64,000 nucleotides of DNA from Closterium sp. NIES-65 (lineage: Eukaryota > Streptophyta > Zygnematophyceae > Desmidiales > Closteriaceae). Location: NCBI GenBank assembly GCA_948144175.1, contig CANXME010002463.1, positions 1,077,001-1,141,000 of the forward strand, in the 5' to 3' direction. Position 1 is the first letter of the stretch. Each line of letters begins with the position of its first letter. The notes below the pieces were generated by a model. The model saw nothing but the letters and a program-made list of their open reading frames with translations, did no database searches and had not been told where the DNA came from. Shown here one piece after another: positions 21,897 to 34,420 of this stretch. A program made the position numbers and the translations under genes.

Positions 21897-23115
21897 GGGG
21901 CAATAATCTCTCAACTCAACCTTTGAGGCCATGGCGTGCGTCAGGGCCCCGACAAGCTCTGCATAGGGGTTAGAGGAGTTGGTGGGGGTGGCAGGGGGCG
22001 AGAGCTGGTGTCCAACTGCAAGCACGGTGGCGATGGGCTTGGCTTTTGACCTTCCAAATCTCTCAAGGACCTTCTCAATGTAGAAGGACTGAGAGAGGGA
22101 GATAGTCTTAGCCTTGAGGTCGCGGGTGATCTCCATGCCAAGGTAGTCGCGGACCTCCCCCAGGTCTTTGCAGGCGAGGCGACGTTGTAGTTCGTCCTTG
22201 ATCTCCTGCATCTCAGCATCTGTGTCAGCGGCTAGTAGCATGTCGTCGACGTAGACGAGAATGTAGAAAGGGGATGGAGTCGTCCGAAGGAAGAGGCTGG
22301 GGGCAGCTCGGGAGGGGCGAAAACCAAGCTCGCGAAGGGTGGAAGAGAGCTTGGCATGCCACTCCCGAGGTGCCTGCTTGAGGCCGTAGACGGGCCGCAG
22401 CAGCTTCCAAACGGTGGACGGGTCATGTGGAGCGTGAAATCCTTTAGGGCGTTCCATGAAGATGAGTTTGTGTAGGTCGCCTTGGAGGAAGGCGGTAGTG
22501 ACATTCATGGAGTGTAGCAGCATGCAGCGTCTGCCGACGAAGTCGAGGAACACCCGAACGACCGGTGGGGTAGCAGTGGGTGAGTATGTTTTGAAGAAGT
22601 TAAAGTCGTGCTTCTGCGTGAAGCCCTTCGCCACATAGCGAGCTTTGTAGACAAGGTCTTCGCCAGGGAGAAGCATGACACGGAAGAGCCATTTTCCCTT
22701 GAAGACATTGGTCATGGCAGGACGAGGGACGTCGATGAAGGAGCGGTTGTGGATGAAGGCGTTGCTCTCCTTGACCATGGCTTCAATCCAGAGTGGTGCG
22801 TTGAGGCAGGCAATAGCCTCCTCGTACGTGGTGGGTTCAAAGATGGTGGGGGTGCCCAAGAAAAGAAGTACTAGAGTGCCTGCCATGGTGCAAACGATGG
22901 GGGCGATGGAGGGCGCGAGGAGGTAGAGGAAGAGGAGTTTGTCGTGGGAGTCTTCATAGAGGAGAGGAGAGAGAGGAGGAGGTAGAGGGGGTGGTGAAGA
23001 TGCAAGACAGCGGCGCTAGAGGTCGAGTCTCAAACATGCAAGTGCTGCTGCTCGGCTGCGGGGTGGTGCACTCAAGAGCGCAGAGCAGTTGGGCAGTGGA
23101 TCTGGAGTGAGGGGG
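21888..23115 (-). pseudogene. Copia RT fragment, second family
   Basis: Minus-strand RT (RVT_2 type) open from about 22886 to 21888. It has YEEAIACLNAPLWIEAM, WLFRVMLLPGEDLVYKARYV, AKGFTQKHDFNFF, the VYGLKQAPREWH box and YILVYVDDMLLAAD with an intact YVDD. It stops abruptly after NPYAELVGALTHAM, before RNase H. Its sequence is clearly different from the A/B/E/F type and may belong to the family of element C, which lacks its own RT here. The right border with element B is near 23115, where B's RNase H sequence breaks after SLGSGS. Confidence 0.8.
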
Positions 23116-25140
23116 CTGAAGCGAGGGGGGAATAGAGCCAGAGCCAAGGCTCAACGTGTAACCCTGTGACGACCACTGCGTAGCCAGGTTGTCAACCCAA
23201 GAAGCGTCTGAGTGCCCAGTGAGGACAACTCTACTCCACCCTCCAAGCACGAGCCCTATGCCCGATGTACTGCACAAGTAGCGCAACACCCTCTTCGCAA
23301 CATCAAAGCGCACCTTTCGGTGCCTACCAGGAGCCACGTAGCGTGCCAGAAGGCCAAGAGGGTAGGCAAGTTCAAGACGGGTGCATGTCATCAGATACAT
23401 GAGGCAGCCCAATAGCTCTGGGTACGGACCACTTGGCTCTACGGACTCGTCCGAAGGTGGAGCAGAGAACGAGTGACCTGTAGCCAGGGGAGTGGACTGT
23501 GTCGAGGACCAAGTGAAGCCGAAGCTCTGAAGGACATGCTGCACCATGTGTGACTGCGTCAGTGTGATGGTGTGCCGTGCTCTGTCCCGGGTGATCTGCA
23601 GGCCAAGGTGTCAGCAGTGGGCAAAGACCAAGTCGTCGACGTACACGAGGATGTAGAACGGTGGCAGCGAAGTTTCGGTGCGCAGAAACAGCGACGGATC
23701 AGCAGTGGAAGGTGAAAACCCAAGAGCCGCAAGTGTCGTCCTCACTGTGTCGTGCCACTCACGAGGCGCCTGACGGAGACCATAGACCGGCCGGCGGAGG
23801 CTCCACTGGGTACCAGGAGGGAACGACCCAGTGAAGCCGGGTGAGCGGCGCAGCCAGATCTCCTCGTGCAGACTGCCCTGTAAGAACGTTATGCTGAAGT
23901 CCGGAGAGTGAAGCTCGTAATCACGCTGAGCGGCAACGTGCAGCAGCACCCGAAGAGTGGTCATCTTCGGGGTGGGGGAGAAGGTCTGGAAGAAGTCAAC
24001 TCCGTATCGCTGACTAAAGCCTCTAGCAACGTAACAAGCCTTGAAGACAGGCGGAGAACCCGGCGTCCACTTCACCCTGAAAATCCACATGCCATCGACT
24101 ACGTTCGCCCCAGGAGGGGGAACACTGTCGACGTAAGTGCCTGTGGACTTCCAGGATGCCATCTCTGCGTCCATGCTGTCTGCCACGGAAAGGAGTACTC
24201 ACCCGCGATCGCCTCAGCGTAAGAGCGCGGGGTCGGGATGTCTGGAGCATCCGGGTCTCCCTCGGGGGCAAGCAGCATGGCCACGAGATGAGGCGCAGCG
24301 GCTGCAAGACACTCAAAGTCCTCCTGCCTGTCCTCAAGGACGTCGTGCCAAGAGCACACTCACCCGCGACGGATGGAGGACATGTCAAACTATATATGTG
24401 TTAGTTCTGTGTAGGCTATAGTGGGGTAGCACAGATGGGGTACAACCCAAATTAGGGTTTGCTACTTGTACCCATCTTGCTGCTAGTTCAATTCATTCGT
24501 TCTTTCTGACAGGACAGACGGACTCAGACTCAGCAACAAGACTTGCAGCGAAGTCTAGACGACAGGCAGCAGCAAAGTGAACAAGCTCAAAGACTAAGGC
24601 AGACGCAGCAGCAGACTCAAACGACGGGTCAGTGATATTAGTGGCTAGTAGACGCGTGACAGTAGGGTGAGCAGCACGAACCAGGTCAGACTTAGGGTCC
24701 GGAACGTCAGACAGAGAAGACGGAGGAGGAGACGGCAGGGGAACACGCTGTGGAATAGAGGAAGGACGAAGTGCCATAGCGTACGTACTAGGGACAGGAT
24801 GTGGACGCTCATGAGGAACACGATGACCAGTGCGACTCTCACGAATAGGCGAGGCAGGACGAGACGCAGGCTCACGACGCTCTGTAAGCGAGTCTGTCAG
24901 CTCAGTGAAAGGAGAAGGAGCAGGCAGTTGTGAGTCGGGCCATAACGGGAGGCCAATAGAAGACAGGAGGCTAAGAACCTGGCGAAGCACGGAGTCAGGT
25001 GACGGCAGAGACGACGGTGACGATGGAGCGAAAAACAGTCGCGGCTGGGCGGTGCCAACAGCACCATTATCTCCAGCGCCTCCAGCAACTCCCGAAACCT
25101 CCAGCTCCAGCGCCTCCAGTAGCTCCAAAAATGCTAGAAG
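22954..25140 (-). pseudogene. Copia B, RT and RNase H part
   Basis: Minus-strand continuation of element B. It starts in the linker before RT (PRLFFAPSSPSSLPSPDSVL), passes SVCP / PSVAGECALG (split by a solo LTR), MDAEMASWKSTGTYVD, VYGLRQAPREWHDTV and ILVYVDDLVF, and reaches RNase H HSDASW before breaking near 23115. Damage includes frame changes around 23610 and 24190. The linker start corresponds to where the 5' part of B stops at about 29210, so the two halves were once joined. The intervening plus-strand element C separates them. Confidence 0.85.
24383..24511 (+). repeat. Solo LTR with perfect target duplication
   Basis: 129-bp solo copia LTR, TGTCAAACTATATATG to CTTTCTGACA, flanked on both sides by GGACA (24378-24382 and 24512-24516). 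It contains GGGGTACAACCC and the telo-box TTAGGGTTT at 24452-24460. It splits the codon order of element B's pol exactly between SVCP and PSVAGECA. A solo LTR is the usual product of recombination between the two LTRs of a full element. Confidence 0.92.
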
Positions 25141-25164
25141 GAAATGCTACTATGAGCAACAAAA

Positions 25165-25767
25165 TGTCTGCGCTGGGATTCGAACTCGTGACCTTCAAAT
25201 CTGTCCTGAAAGTGTCTCAGGACAGATTCATGACAGTTTCTGCTAAGGCGCTGGTTATGGTACACGGGAGTTTCGAACTGGAGACCTTTCGATTCAAGTG
25301 TCCCGAAAGTGTCTTGTCAGGACAGATTGGGGACAGTTTGGGGACAGATTGGGGACAGTTTGAAGAAATCGATCTCGGGTCGCGTTCGGTTTAAAATTCG
25401 GCAGCGAAGTGTCGAAGTCGACAGAATTCGCACGGGAGTTACAGTCGGTGGTCGACGGAATTCTTGTCGCGGAAATTCTCGTCTACAGAATTCCAGTCAA
25501 TGGAATTCGCTCGGCGTAATTCAAGGCTCCGAATTTTGCGTCGACGAAATTCAACGTGCGACCTGGGTCGACACTTTTTTTTGTGCTTTTATTTTGTATT
25601 ACGTCCTAGCATAAAACCAGAGAGCACAAACCAGAAATCAACCAAGTCATTATCACTGCTATGTTTGTATGTATCTCTGGCTATAGTGGACCGTTTCCTG
25701 CAATCGTTGGTGCATTGGAATCGTGCTTTCAAGCTCTATCAAGCTGCTATAGTAGTGGAATTCTACA
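25165..25767 (+). repeat. Probable 5' LTR of element C
   Basis: The right end is defined by ...GAATTCTACA directly before a primer-binding site (TGGTATAAGAGC, 25768-25779). The left end is a guess: TGTCTGCGCTGG at 25165 is the first TG near the break in element B. No second LTR is present for comparison. The interval contains repeated GGGACAG and GAATTC motifs. Confidence 0.4.
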
Positions 25768-28700
25768 TGGTATAAGAGCTGCGTTATCTGCGTCGATCCA
25801 ACTAGCGGCTTGATTCAGTCCTCCCATCACTTCGTTCCCACGTTGGTGTGGCTGACGCTCGTTTTGACTGCGCATAGAGTGGTTAGCGAGCGCCGAGGGC
25901 CTGAATGCCCGTCAGGAGCTGGAGGCGTCTGTTCGAGAGCACCACCCTAACTTGCGTGATGAGGAGGTCGACCTTATTATGGAGGGCCGTCTACTACGCA
26001 TGGTTCGAGAGCGCGCGGCGGAGCAAGCACCTGCGAGTGGCCAGCAAGGAGGAATCAATGAAGGAGGAGTTGAGCACGAGGCTCCTGGTGCCGTGGGCAT
26101 TGATGGAGGAGTTGTTGCACCGACCATTGACACGGGAATGATCGGGGCGAGCTACGGTGTCAGAGAACCTTCCTCCTCTCAACCCCCGCTCTTCTTCATG
26201 CACCTCCTCTTCACCCTGCACCTGCTCTTCACCCTGCACCTGCTCTTCTTCCTGCATTTGTTCTTCTCATGCCGACACTCCTGTTTCCTCCTTCTCCCTG
26301 TTGCACAGCCTCACTTACCCACTTGAATGAGCCTCGTCCTTCACCCCGTAGGTTCCCTCTCAGTGTTGGGGCTGTAGAGTGCTAGAGCGTGAAACAGCTA
26401 CTTCCACTAGTTCGAGAGAATAACAACGAGAAAGCATCGATGGGTTGGAGGTGAGTGACCTTACCCCACCCCTGGCTGTACATTTCCAAATGTGCGGCTC
26501 GGGGTTGGGGTTCATTGGTTTCACATTTCGCCCTTCGGAGTCTTTCCCCCTTTTTATCTCAACCGCTCTTATCTTGTTTCCCCCCTTCTACACCCTCGCT
26601 CCTAACAGTAACTTCGCTACATCCTACACCTATTACTTATATTTTTATTCCTATCTCATCTTCCTATGGACTTAGTATGAAGCCCACACTATACCATCAT
26701 TCTACTGTTATTGCATATGCATTAAGTGCATATGCGGTGACAACGGCCAATTCAAGTTTGGACACATCTCCGTGACGCCGCTGCTGGAGGGAAGGCACGA
26801 TCTTACCGCGTGGGTCGGCGCCATCTGACCTCAGCTCCAGTGTGCTGATTTGTGGCAGTTTTTCAATGGGACAGCACCAAGCCCTGCCCCGAACAACCCC
26901 TTGCAACGAAGGGAGTACGCAAAGGGCCAAATGCTTGCATTCATGGTGCTGAACCGATGTGTTTCTCCACCCATCCGAATGTCCATCTCTGGTTTCTCTC
27001 AGCAAGAGAAAGCCGGGCAGCTAGCATGGGCATATGTCTTGTCTACTTATCAAGTTCGTGATGCTCTCCACGCTTCCCTACTTCAGACCCAGTTAGCCCA
27101 ACTCAGGAAAGGAGATGATGAGACGGCGGAATCCTAATGCAATAGGGCCCGCACCATCCGAGCGGAGCTGCTGACCATTGGACAGGAGGTCCACATGGCC
27201 ACGTTTGACGCCCACGTGCTGAAGGGCCTACCACCGGAGTACGGATTTCTTCGCCGCAAGCTCGAAATTTCCAGCCCTTACGTGACGGTGGAACGCGTGT
27301 GCAGCAAGGTGTTGATGGAGGAGCAGACTCTCTCCATCGAACAGAGTTACAAGCAGATCACCAGCGATGCATCTGCTTTCTCGGGCGCTGTCAACACAAT
27401 CGTGGCTGTAACGGGGGTCAACGGGAAGGAAGGAAAAGGGGGGAGGGAGCAGACGGACAAGAAGAAGGATGGCAAGCGGGAGAAGAAGCGAGCCCCCTTC
27501 AAGGGGCGCTGCTACAACTGCAATGAGGAGGGGCACATGGCTGCCAAGTGCCCCAACAAGAAGAAAGATACAACGCCAGCGGCAGCCGCAAACGTAGCTA
27601 AAGGAGACGAGAAGGGCGTGGCGCTCACCGTCGCGTGTTCGGCTGCAAAGTTGCTAGCCGACGATAAGGACTTGTGGTTCCTTGACTCAGGATGCTCCCA
27701 ACACATGACCGGCCGCAAGGAGTGGTTCACGGTGATCCGTGACCCATCTGCAACGAAATCGGTCAAAGGGTTTGATGGTTCTATGCAGAAAGTTGCCGGT
27801 GTTGGTGAGGTTTTGCTGGAGGGCACTAACGGCTTGTGTGTGACCCTAAATGATGTCCTCTTTGTGCCAGGAATGAAGGCCAACTTGGTCTCCCCTGGGC
27901 AACTCTTGGACAAGGGAGCAAAGCTGCAAACCGAGGAAGGTGTCACTCGCATCATCGCATCAGGAGGTCAAGTGGCTGCAACGGCACGATACGGCCATCG
28001 CCTTCACTGCCTTGACCTGAAACCGGGGCCAGCAAGGAACGGTGCAACGACAACAGCGGCATGCAACGGCACGGTGACTGCAGCAGCATGCACCGATATG
28101 GCGGATGGAGCGGCGAGCAACGGCACAGGGGCTGCATCGGCATGCAACGGCACGACGGCTGCAACGACACGGGGAAGGAGATTGCTGATGTGGCGTCAAG
28201 CAAGCCGGAAGCTAAAGATGGAGCGGCCAGCCTCAAGACGTACGCGGTGGGCTCCAAGGCAACGCCCAACCTATGGCACGCTCGCCTTGGACACGTCCGA
28301 TTCGATGCGGTGAAGCGGACAGCCACGAGCGGTGGCGTGTTCGGTATGGACCTGGAGAAAGGAGGTGAGGATATGCCGTGCACCTCCTGCCATGAAGCCA
28401 AACTCACTCGTGAATCATTTCCGCTGCACGACGAGCGAGAGGAGCAGGTACTTGAGCTGGTCCACACAAACGTGTGCGGTCCATTTCAGACCCCAGCCAT
28501 GGATGGAAGTAGGTACTACATTCTGTGTGTGGACCACACCTCACGTTACACCTGGGGGAAGACGTTGAAGCTGAAGAGCGACGCGCTTGCTGCCTTCAAG
28601 GAATGGCTTCCCGAAGCTGAACGCCAAACCGGAATGACGCTGAAGGTGTTGCGGTCGGAACGGGGAGGGGAGTTTATGTCGAATGAGTTTCTGTTGCTGC

Positions 28701-29215
28701 TGAAGCAACGAGGAATCTTGCGTTAACTTTCCTGCCCCTCGACCCCCCAGCAGAACGGTGTGGCTGAACGGCGCAACCGTACGGTAACCGAGGGCATGCG
28801 TGTGATGTTGGGGCACATAGGGGTGAAAGCACACTGGTGGCACATCGCTTTCCAGCAGTTCTTATGGGTGGTAAACCATGTGCACGAATCCACCCTGCCC
28901 CATGGTGTGACCCCTCATTTGGTGGTGTTCAAAGTCAAGCCCGATGTGTCCATGGTCCGTGTGTTCGGGTGCATGGTGCAGTACCTCATTCCTGAGCATG
29001 AGCGTGAGGGGAAGCTTGCAAGCAAGACTCGTTGGGGCATTCATTTGGGCATGAGCATGGAAAGTAAGGGATGGCGTGTGGTGGATGTTGAGTCAAAGCG
29101 CATGGTCATCACCCGGGATGCACGTTTTTATGAGGACATGTCGCTTGAATGGTGGCAGAAGTGGCGTGCACATGTGGGTGACGGGAATGACCAGCCCACA
29201 CCACCCTTTGCTTCA
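25768..29215 (+). pseudogene. Copia C, Gag to integrase, 3' truncated
   Basis: Plus-strand copia element of a second family. After the primer-binding site there is a diverged Gag start (RDEEVDLIMEGRLLRMVRER, about 25950). From 26830 Gag resumes: QEKAGQLAWAYVLSTYQV, then LKGLPPEYGFLRRKLE. A classical zinc knuckle CYNCNEEGHMAAKC is at about 27511-27552, protease WFLDSGCSQHMTGRKEWF near 27680, pre-integrase LWHARLGH near 28270, and integrase DHTSRYTWGK, RSERGGEF and STPQQNGVAERRNRT with a stop near 28724. The sequence ends at about 29215 inside the integrase C-terminal region, where element B begins; RT and RNase H are absent. Stops near 27135 and 28724 show it is dead. Confidence 0.8.
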
Positions 29216-32200
29216 GCCCAGCACCCTCCGGCGCAGCACCCCTAGGCTCCGCATTCGTAGGCTCAGCACCCCCAGGCTCCGCACGCACAGGCTCAGCACC
29301 CCCAGGCACCGCACCCCCCAGCACCTCACGCACAGGCTCAGCACCCACAGACGCAGCACCCCCAGCAGCACCTCCCTGAGCAGCACTTGAGTCAGTAGTG
29401 ACCTCTACAGGCTCAACCAAGGGGAGGGGGTCTACCTGAGACACACCTGAAGGAGCAGGACCCTGAGGGGGGAGGGGGTCTACTGGAGGGGGACCTGGAG
29501 CGAGGAAAAGCGGCGGGGGAGGGAGAGGGGCAGTGCGGTAGGGGAAGAGACGGTAGAAAGGAACCGACTTGTCAAAGGTGACGTCCTGAGAGGGCAGGAC
29601 ACTGCGCGAGGTGGGGTGATAAAACTGCCAGCCAGGTGCGTCAGGGACAAAGCCAAGGAAGACACAAGGAATGGTGCGGGAGGAGAGCTTGTCCGCGGAC
29701 GTATCGCGGACAAGGGCATGAGCACCCCGCCCGAAAACGCAACGCACCGCCAACCTCCCCCGTCCAACGCAGTGTGGGCGAGGTCTTCGGCAAAGAGACA
29801 CGGGGCCAGAGGTTGAGCTGCTACGCGGCGTACCGGACCGCAAACGGCCACAGAAAAAGGGGAGCCGCCTCATGGATCAAGGAGGTATGAGCGACCTCCA
29901 TGACTAAGCCAATGCAGCGCTCAGCAGCCCCATTTTGTTGCGGTGAGCCTGGAAGCGTGAACGACTGCTCGATGCCCTCCCCCTGACGGAAGGCCCACAA
30001 GAGGTCGGAGGTGAACTCACCACCTCTGTCAGAGTTCAGACGCATGACAGGAAGGTCTTGGCGAAACCTGCGGCGGAGTTGGAGACGAACTGCTCGGATC
30101 CAAGGGATCTGGACAGCAGGGACCTCACCCTTGGTGTGCAAGGGGAAGACCGTGGTGTAACACGAGTAGTCGTCGACAACCAGCAAAAATTACCGCTCAC
30201 TGCCCTGTCCACGAACGCGGGCTGTGCCCCACACGTCCAGGTGGAGGGTTCGCAGAGGTGCCTCTGTCGGGGGAAACGAGGAGGAGTGAAGAGCGGCGCG
30301 CTGCCACCCCTCGATGCAAGGAAGGCAGGGCGGCGCACGCGAGGCAGGGAGGGGAGGGAGAGACTTGGGAAGACCAGACACAAGGAGGCGACAGTGCATT
30401 CCACGTAGACGTGGCAAGGAGGGGTGACCCAGACGGTGGTGCCAGAGAAGATTCTGGTGCGATAGGAAGTGACACTCACAAGGGAAGGCTACCTGACCTG
30501 ACGCAGACACGTGACCAGTAGCAGCTATCTGAGAAGGCGCAGTCGTCAGTGTGTAAAGACTCGACCCTGGCCGATGGGTTAACGTGGCCAAGTGGCGTCC
30601 GGTTTGGGAGCACGTACAGATCGACACACGATGCCGACTAGGGTGAAGGTGTCAACCCCCGCATCTTGGAGGACAGCAGTGCTCACCAAGTTCGTAGAGA
30701 ACGAGGGGAGGTGGAGACCTGACAGTGAGCCAAACGGACCCGCCGGGCACGGGAGCACAATGGTGGACCGTGCAAGAAATGGGCCCCCTGAGGGGTTAGC
30801 CAGAAAGACTGCAACAGGTGCAGGGAGTGGTGTGAGGGCAGTGCTATTACGAAAGAAACTGCGGGAAGCACCTGAGTCAAGCATGAAGGTGTGCAAGGCC
30901 TCAGGAGGCGCAGTACCTGAGAGAGCAGACTCACCAGCACCTACAGCAGAAGACTCACTAGCACCTAAGGCAGTAGCCTCTATACAGAGGTCAAGCGGCA
31001 CCCACAAATAACAGTCACCGTCAGCACTAACCTCCTATGCATACATGGCAGAAGTAATAGCATCATAGTCAATAGCAAAAATGTCTACACCAGCCCTAAG
31101 CAGCTCATGCCAGCGAGAGCGCTCAACGTCCTCGCCCATCTCCTCACGCCAGACGTCGTCAAGGGAGGAGAAGCAGCGGTGCCGGGTGTGGAACTTTCCG
31201 CATCTCTGACCCTTGCGGTCACCTGTGCGAATGACATACGGGCACCGACCACCACCCCTAGACCTCCCACGCAGAGCAAGCCACTCACGAAGCTGTTGGG
31301 TCGTCTAAGGACTCTGCTACTGCTGCTGCTGTCTCTGGCCAGCACCCGTGCCTCCACCCCGACCGCCACCTCCACCGCCACCACTGCCCTGGCTGCCACC
31401 GCCACCGCCACCGCCGCCGCCACCGCCACTGCCACCCCCTCCGCCGCCACCGCCTCCACCGCCGCTACCGACGCTACCACTCCCGCCAGCACTCTAGCCA
31501 CCACTCCTTCCGCCACCTCCTCCTCTTCCACCGCCTCCACCACCACCCCCCTCCGGTGCCATCTCCACTACCCTTGGCTCCCTTGCCTTACGGCACCTCC
31601 CACTAGGAGTAGAAGCAACACCTGCAGACTCAACACCAAGGAAGTCAACAGCAGCAGCAGTAGCAAAGGAGGGGGCAAGGGGAGAGGGAGAGCACCCCTC
31701 AAATATGGGGTTGCGAGGAGCGCCACGAGCAGCACCTACAGCGACAATGCTCTTCTCTGCTGCAAGGAGGTGCTCCTCTAGGAGGTCGACAGTGAGTTCG
31801 GTGGGACAGCGAGCGAGAAAGTGGTCCCTGACCGAGCTAAGAGAGTCAGGGAGACGGGTGACTATGAAATGGAGGGTCCAGTACATCGGAGGCGGGTGCT
31901 TAGCACAAAACTCTTCGGGGAGGGCGGCGCGAAGGCGAGTGTCGCTAGTGGGAAGGTGGGTGATGAGATCAGCAACTGTGGCAAAGGTGGGCAGCTCAGG
32001 AAACAGGTAGGGCAGCATGAGGCGGCTGAGCTCAGCTGTGGCAGGGGAGGAGTATCAAGCCACTACACCGTCGTACAAGGTCTTAGCGGTTTTGTGTTCG
32101 CCAAAATGCGTGAGCTCGACTAACGGCAGGTGATCGCAAACGGCTAGGCGAGCAGCAGCGACACGAGTCTGCCACTGGGAACGGACACTAAGCTCAGCTG

Positions 32201-32356
32201 TGGCAGCAGGAGCGACTGAGGCACAAGACGTGTGGTCATAGAGATAGACATGTCCTTGCTATCAGTCATTAGGAACAGCAGCAGGTCATCGAGCCAGGTC
32301 TCGAACTGAATCGGGCGGCCCTCAGCATCGAACGACAGAACGCGGAGGGTGGCCAT
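29210..32356 (-). pseudogene. Copia B, Gag to integrase part
   Basis: Minus strand. ATG at 32356-32354 begins MATLRVLSFDAEGRPIQFET. Gag continues with a break near 32100 to MLPYLFPELPTFATVADLI, a Gly-rich region (31560-31330), a perfect C-X13-C-X3-H-X4-C motif (31244-31173), protease MLDSGASRSFF (near 30885), pre-integrase LLWHHRLGHPSLPRL (near 30440) and integrase VVDDYSCYTTVFPL and GSPQQNGAAER. It stops in the Gly/Ala/Pro-rich linker at about 29210. One stop (TAA) interrupts integrase near 30187. RT follows at 25140-22954 after the inserted element C. Confidence 0.87.
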
Positions 32357-32399
32357 AGCTGCCAGCGTGGGACTAGCAGGGCAGAGCAATTGCAGGCAA

Positions 32400-33073
32400 G
32401 CAGCAGCAGCAGATGCGGCGCGCTAGGGCGTAGCAGGCAGCTACGGCAGGGGCACGCGACGCACGGGGCTACAGGCGGTCGGCAGGGCAGCAGGGCAGGC
32501 CCGCGCAGGGCGTAGCGGGCGGTTGCAGCAGCAGGGTGGGCGGCGCACAGGGCTGCGGAACAACGGGACGGGCGGCGTGTGGGCGTAGCAGGCAGCCGCG
32601 GCAGCAGGGTAGGCGGCGCACGGGGCTGCATGGGCGCGCGGGGCGTAGCAGGCAGCCGCGGCAGAGGCAGGCGGCGCGCGGGGCGACAAGCGGCCGGCAG
32701 GGCAGCAGGGCGAGCTGCGTGCGGGGCTGCGGGGCAGTGCGACAGGCGGCACGTGGGGCGTAGCAGGCAGCCGCGGCAGGAGCAGGCGGCGCACGTGGCT
32801 ACAGGCGGCCGGTGAGGCAGTGCGCGGGGCACGCAGGCTGCTAGTGGGCGGCGCGCGGGCCGGCAAGAGCTGCGCGCGGGCTGCGCGGACAGCGGGCACG
32901 ACGCGCGGGCAGCTAGCGGGCGGCGCGCGGGCTGCACGGGCTGTTAGCGGGGCGAGCGCGGGGCTAGGGCAGGGCAGGGCGCGGGGTAGCGCGGTAACTG
33001 CAAGTGGTAGGTGGTGGGCCCGGAAAAAAAAAAACGGTCTTAAGGTCCTAAGGACCTAATGCTCCTAGTACCA
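32400..33073 (-). repeat. Leader repeats and primer site of B
   Basis: GC-rich leader on minus between the primer-binding site (33073-33061, TGGTACTAGGAGC, an altered initiator-Met site) and gag. 32440-32960 consists of irregular repeats around GCGGCAGCAGGC and GCGCGGGGCGTAGCAGGCAG. It gives Ala/Arg/Pro-rich open frames that are not genes. Confidence 0.75.
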
Positions 33074-33207
33074 TGTTAGAACTAGTAGCAAGGATTGGAT
33101 CACTTACAAGAGTGTTTGGGTACAAATGAAAACCCTAAGGGGTTGTACCCCAAATTGGCTACCCCAACACAACCTACAAATTATACCACAACATATATAA
33201 TTTGACA
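33074..33207 (-). repeat. 5' LTR of element B
   Basis: 134 bp on minus, TGTCAAATTATATATG to TTCTAACA, directly before the primer-binding site. It has GGGGTACAACCC and a telo-box (AAACCCTAA on plus at 33130-33138). It is related to the solo LTR at 24383. The 3' LTR has been lost with the left end of the element. Confidence 0.85.
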
Positions 33208-34280
33208 ACATTTTCTTTAGAGACACCCATGTCCGGAACTAATCGTCACTAAGTACTCTTTTACAGTATTTGAAGCTGTTCAGAATTCAAAATATGAGGA
33301 GGGAGAACGCATCAACAAAGCCCAGTAATAGTTTTTGAGGGAATTTTTGTTCTATTCATGGGTATGTTCGAGAGGGGCTTGTAACAAACATTCCTAAGCC
33401 AAACATCCATAAGCCAAATATCCTTAACCTCTGCACCACCCCCAACCTCACTTGTCCCAAGCTACTTTCTTTGCGGTTTTGCACGTTTTTGTGTGGTAGC
33501 AGGTTTTGCCACATCAGCAAAAACTGGCCTCGAACATTTCTGGCCCCAGCTTCTTTGACGGGAGTTGCTTGACATGTGGTTGATCGCAAATGGCGGCTCC
33601 TTACCTCATCCCGAACCGAATTTCGCACGAGTGCTAGCTGGTCAAATTCGCGTGCATGGGGTGGGCATCACCTGTACAGTGACAACAGCCTGTCGTTGAC
33701 AGAAGCGAAAATCAGGGATAATGCATCTCAGTTCAGAGGATTTTTTGTGAAGGGAGGAGAGACATACAGAGCCACAGTACCTGGCGGGAAACCTGGGTGC
33801 GGTGAGTTTTCCTCCCTACACCAGAAGCACGGCCAATTGGAACTTCTTCATCCAACCTCGATTTCTCCCTTACAGCACCATGCTGAATTTGACCTGGAAC
33901 CACAGTCGCCGCCAATGACTGATCAGACACCACCCTATCATGACCTCGAACCACCGCCACGATGGACAAGCTATTGGACAATCAGTGTGGGTTAACGAGC
34001 TGGAGAAAGTGTAGGGGGGGATGGTACCCGAGCAGGTGGTGCCTTAGACGGAATGACTGAATAAGTGGCTCTTATTCGCTCCTCGTTTTATTGAGACTTC
34101 GGGTCAGACGTAGTCCGAGTGCCTGTCTAGGAGCCTCTTAGCCGCCATGCGGTCCGCACGCGTTCTAGGTTCCATATCAATTCATGTACCTTCGGGATGT
34201 AAGCTGGGGGGGAGGAAAGCCTATCCTTCACACGCGACGGGAAGTAGTGGTGAGGTGAGCCTAGAGCACATCAAACTCGT
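33208..34280. other. Intergenic, upstream of aquaporin
   Basis: A plus-strand open frame at 33576-33995 (TEFRTSASWSNSRAWGGHHL to PPRWTSYWTISVG) has fairly normal composition but no family signature, and no obvious splice partners. It is followed at 34010 by GTGTAGGGGGGGATGGTACC, which superficially resembles a polypurine tract next to an LTR start, but no matching repeat is present. Otherwise nothing is seen. Confidence 0.4.
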
Positions 34281-34290
34281 GCATAAATAG
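34281..34290 (+). promoter_or_regulatory. Candidate TATA box of aquaporin gene
   Basis: GCATAAATAG lies about 135 bp upstream of the aquaporin ATG, a plausible core promoter position with a leader of roughly 100 bases. It rests on one motif and its distance only. Confidence 0.4.
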
Positions 34291-34420
34291 AAACACGAAA
34301 TGGAGCAGAATCAAGCTTGTGTTCAACTCACTTTCGAAACAGCCTTCGACTCAACACTTGTGTTTCGGCTCGCCTTTGCCGCCTCGCATTAGCAGCGGGT
34401 TATTCTTCCAACTTGAAACA

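Noticed and set aside
25165..25310. tRNA-like B-box words (GAGTTCGAATCCC on minus near 25175, a second near 25275)
   Set aside because: TTCGAA is palindromic, there is no properly spaced A-box, anticodon arm or acceptor stem, and the words lie in a probable LTR.
34010..34040. Possible gypsy-type 3' LTR start after a G-run (TAGGGGGGGATGGTACC)
   Set aside because: No second copy of the following sequence, no primer site and no gypsy protein nearby.
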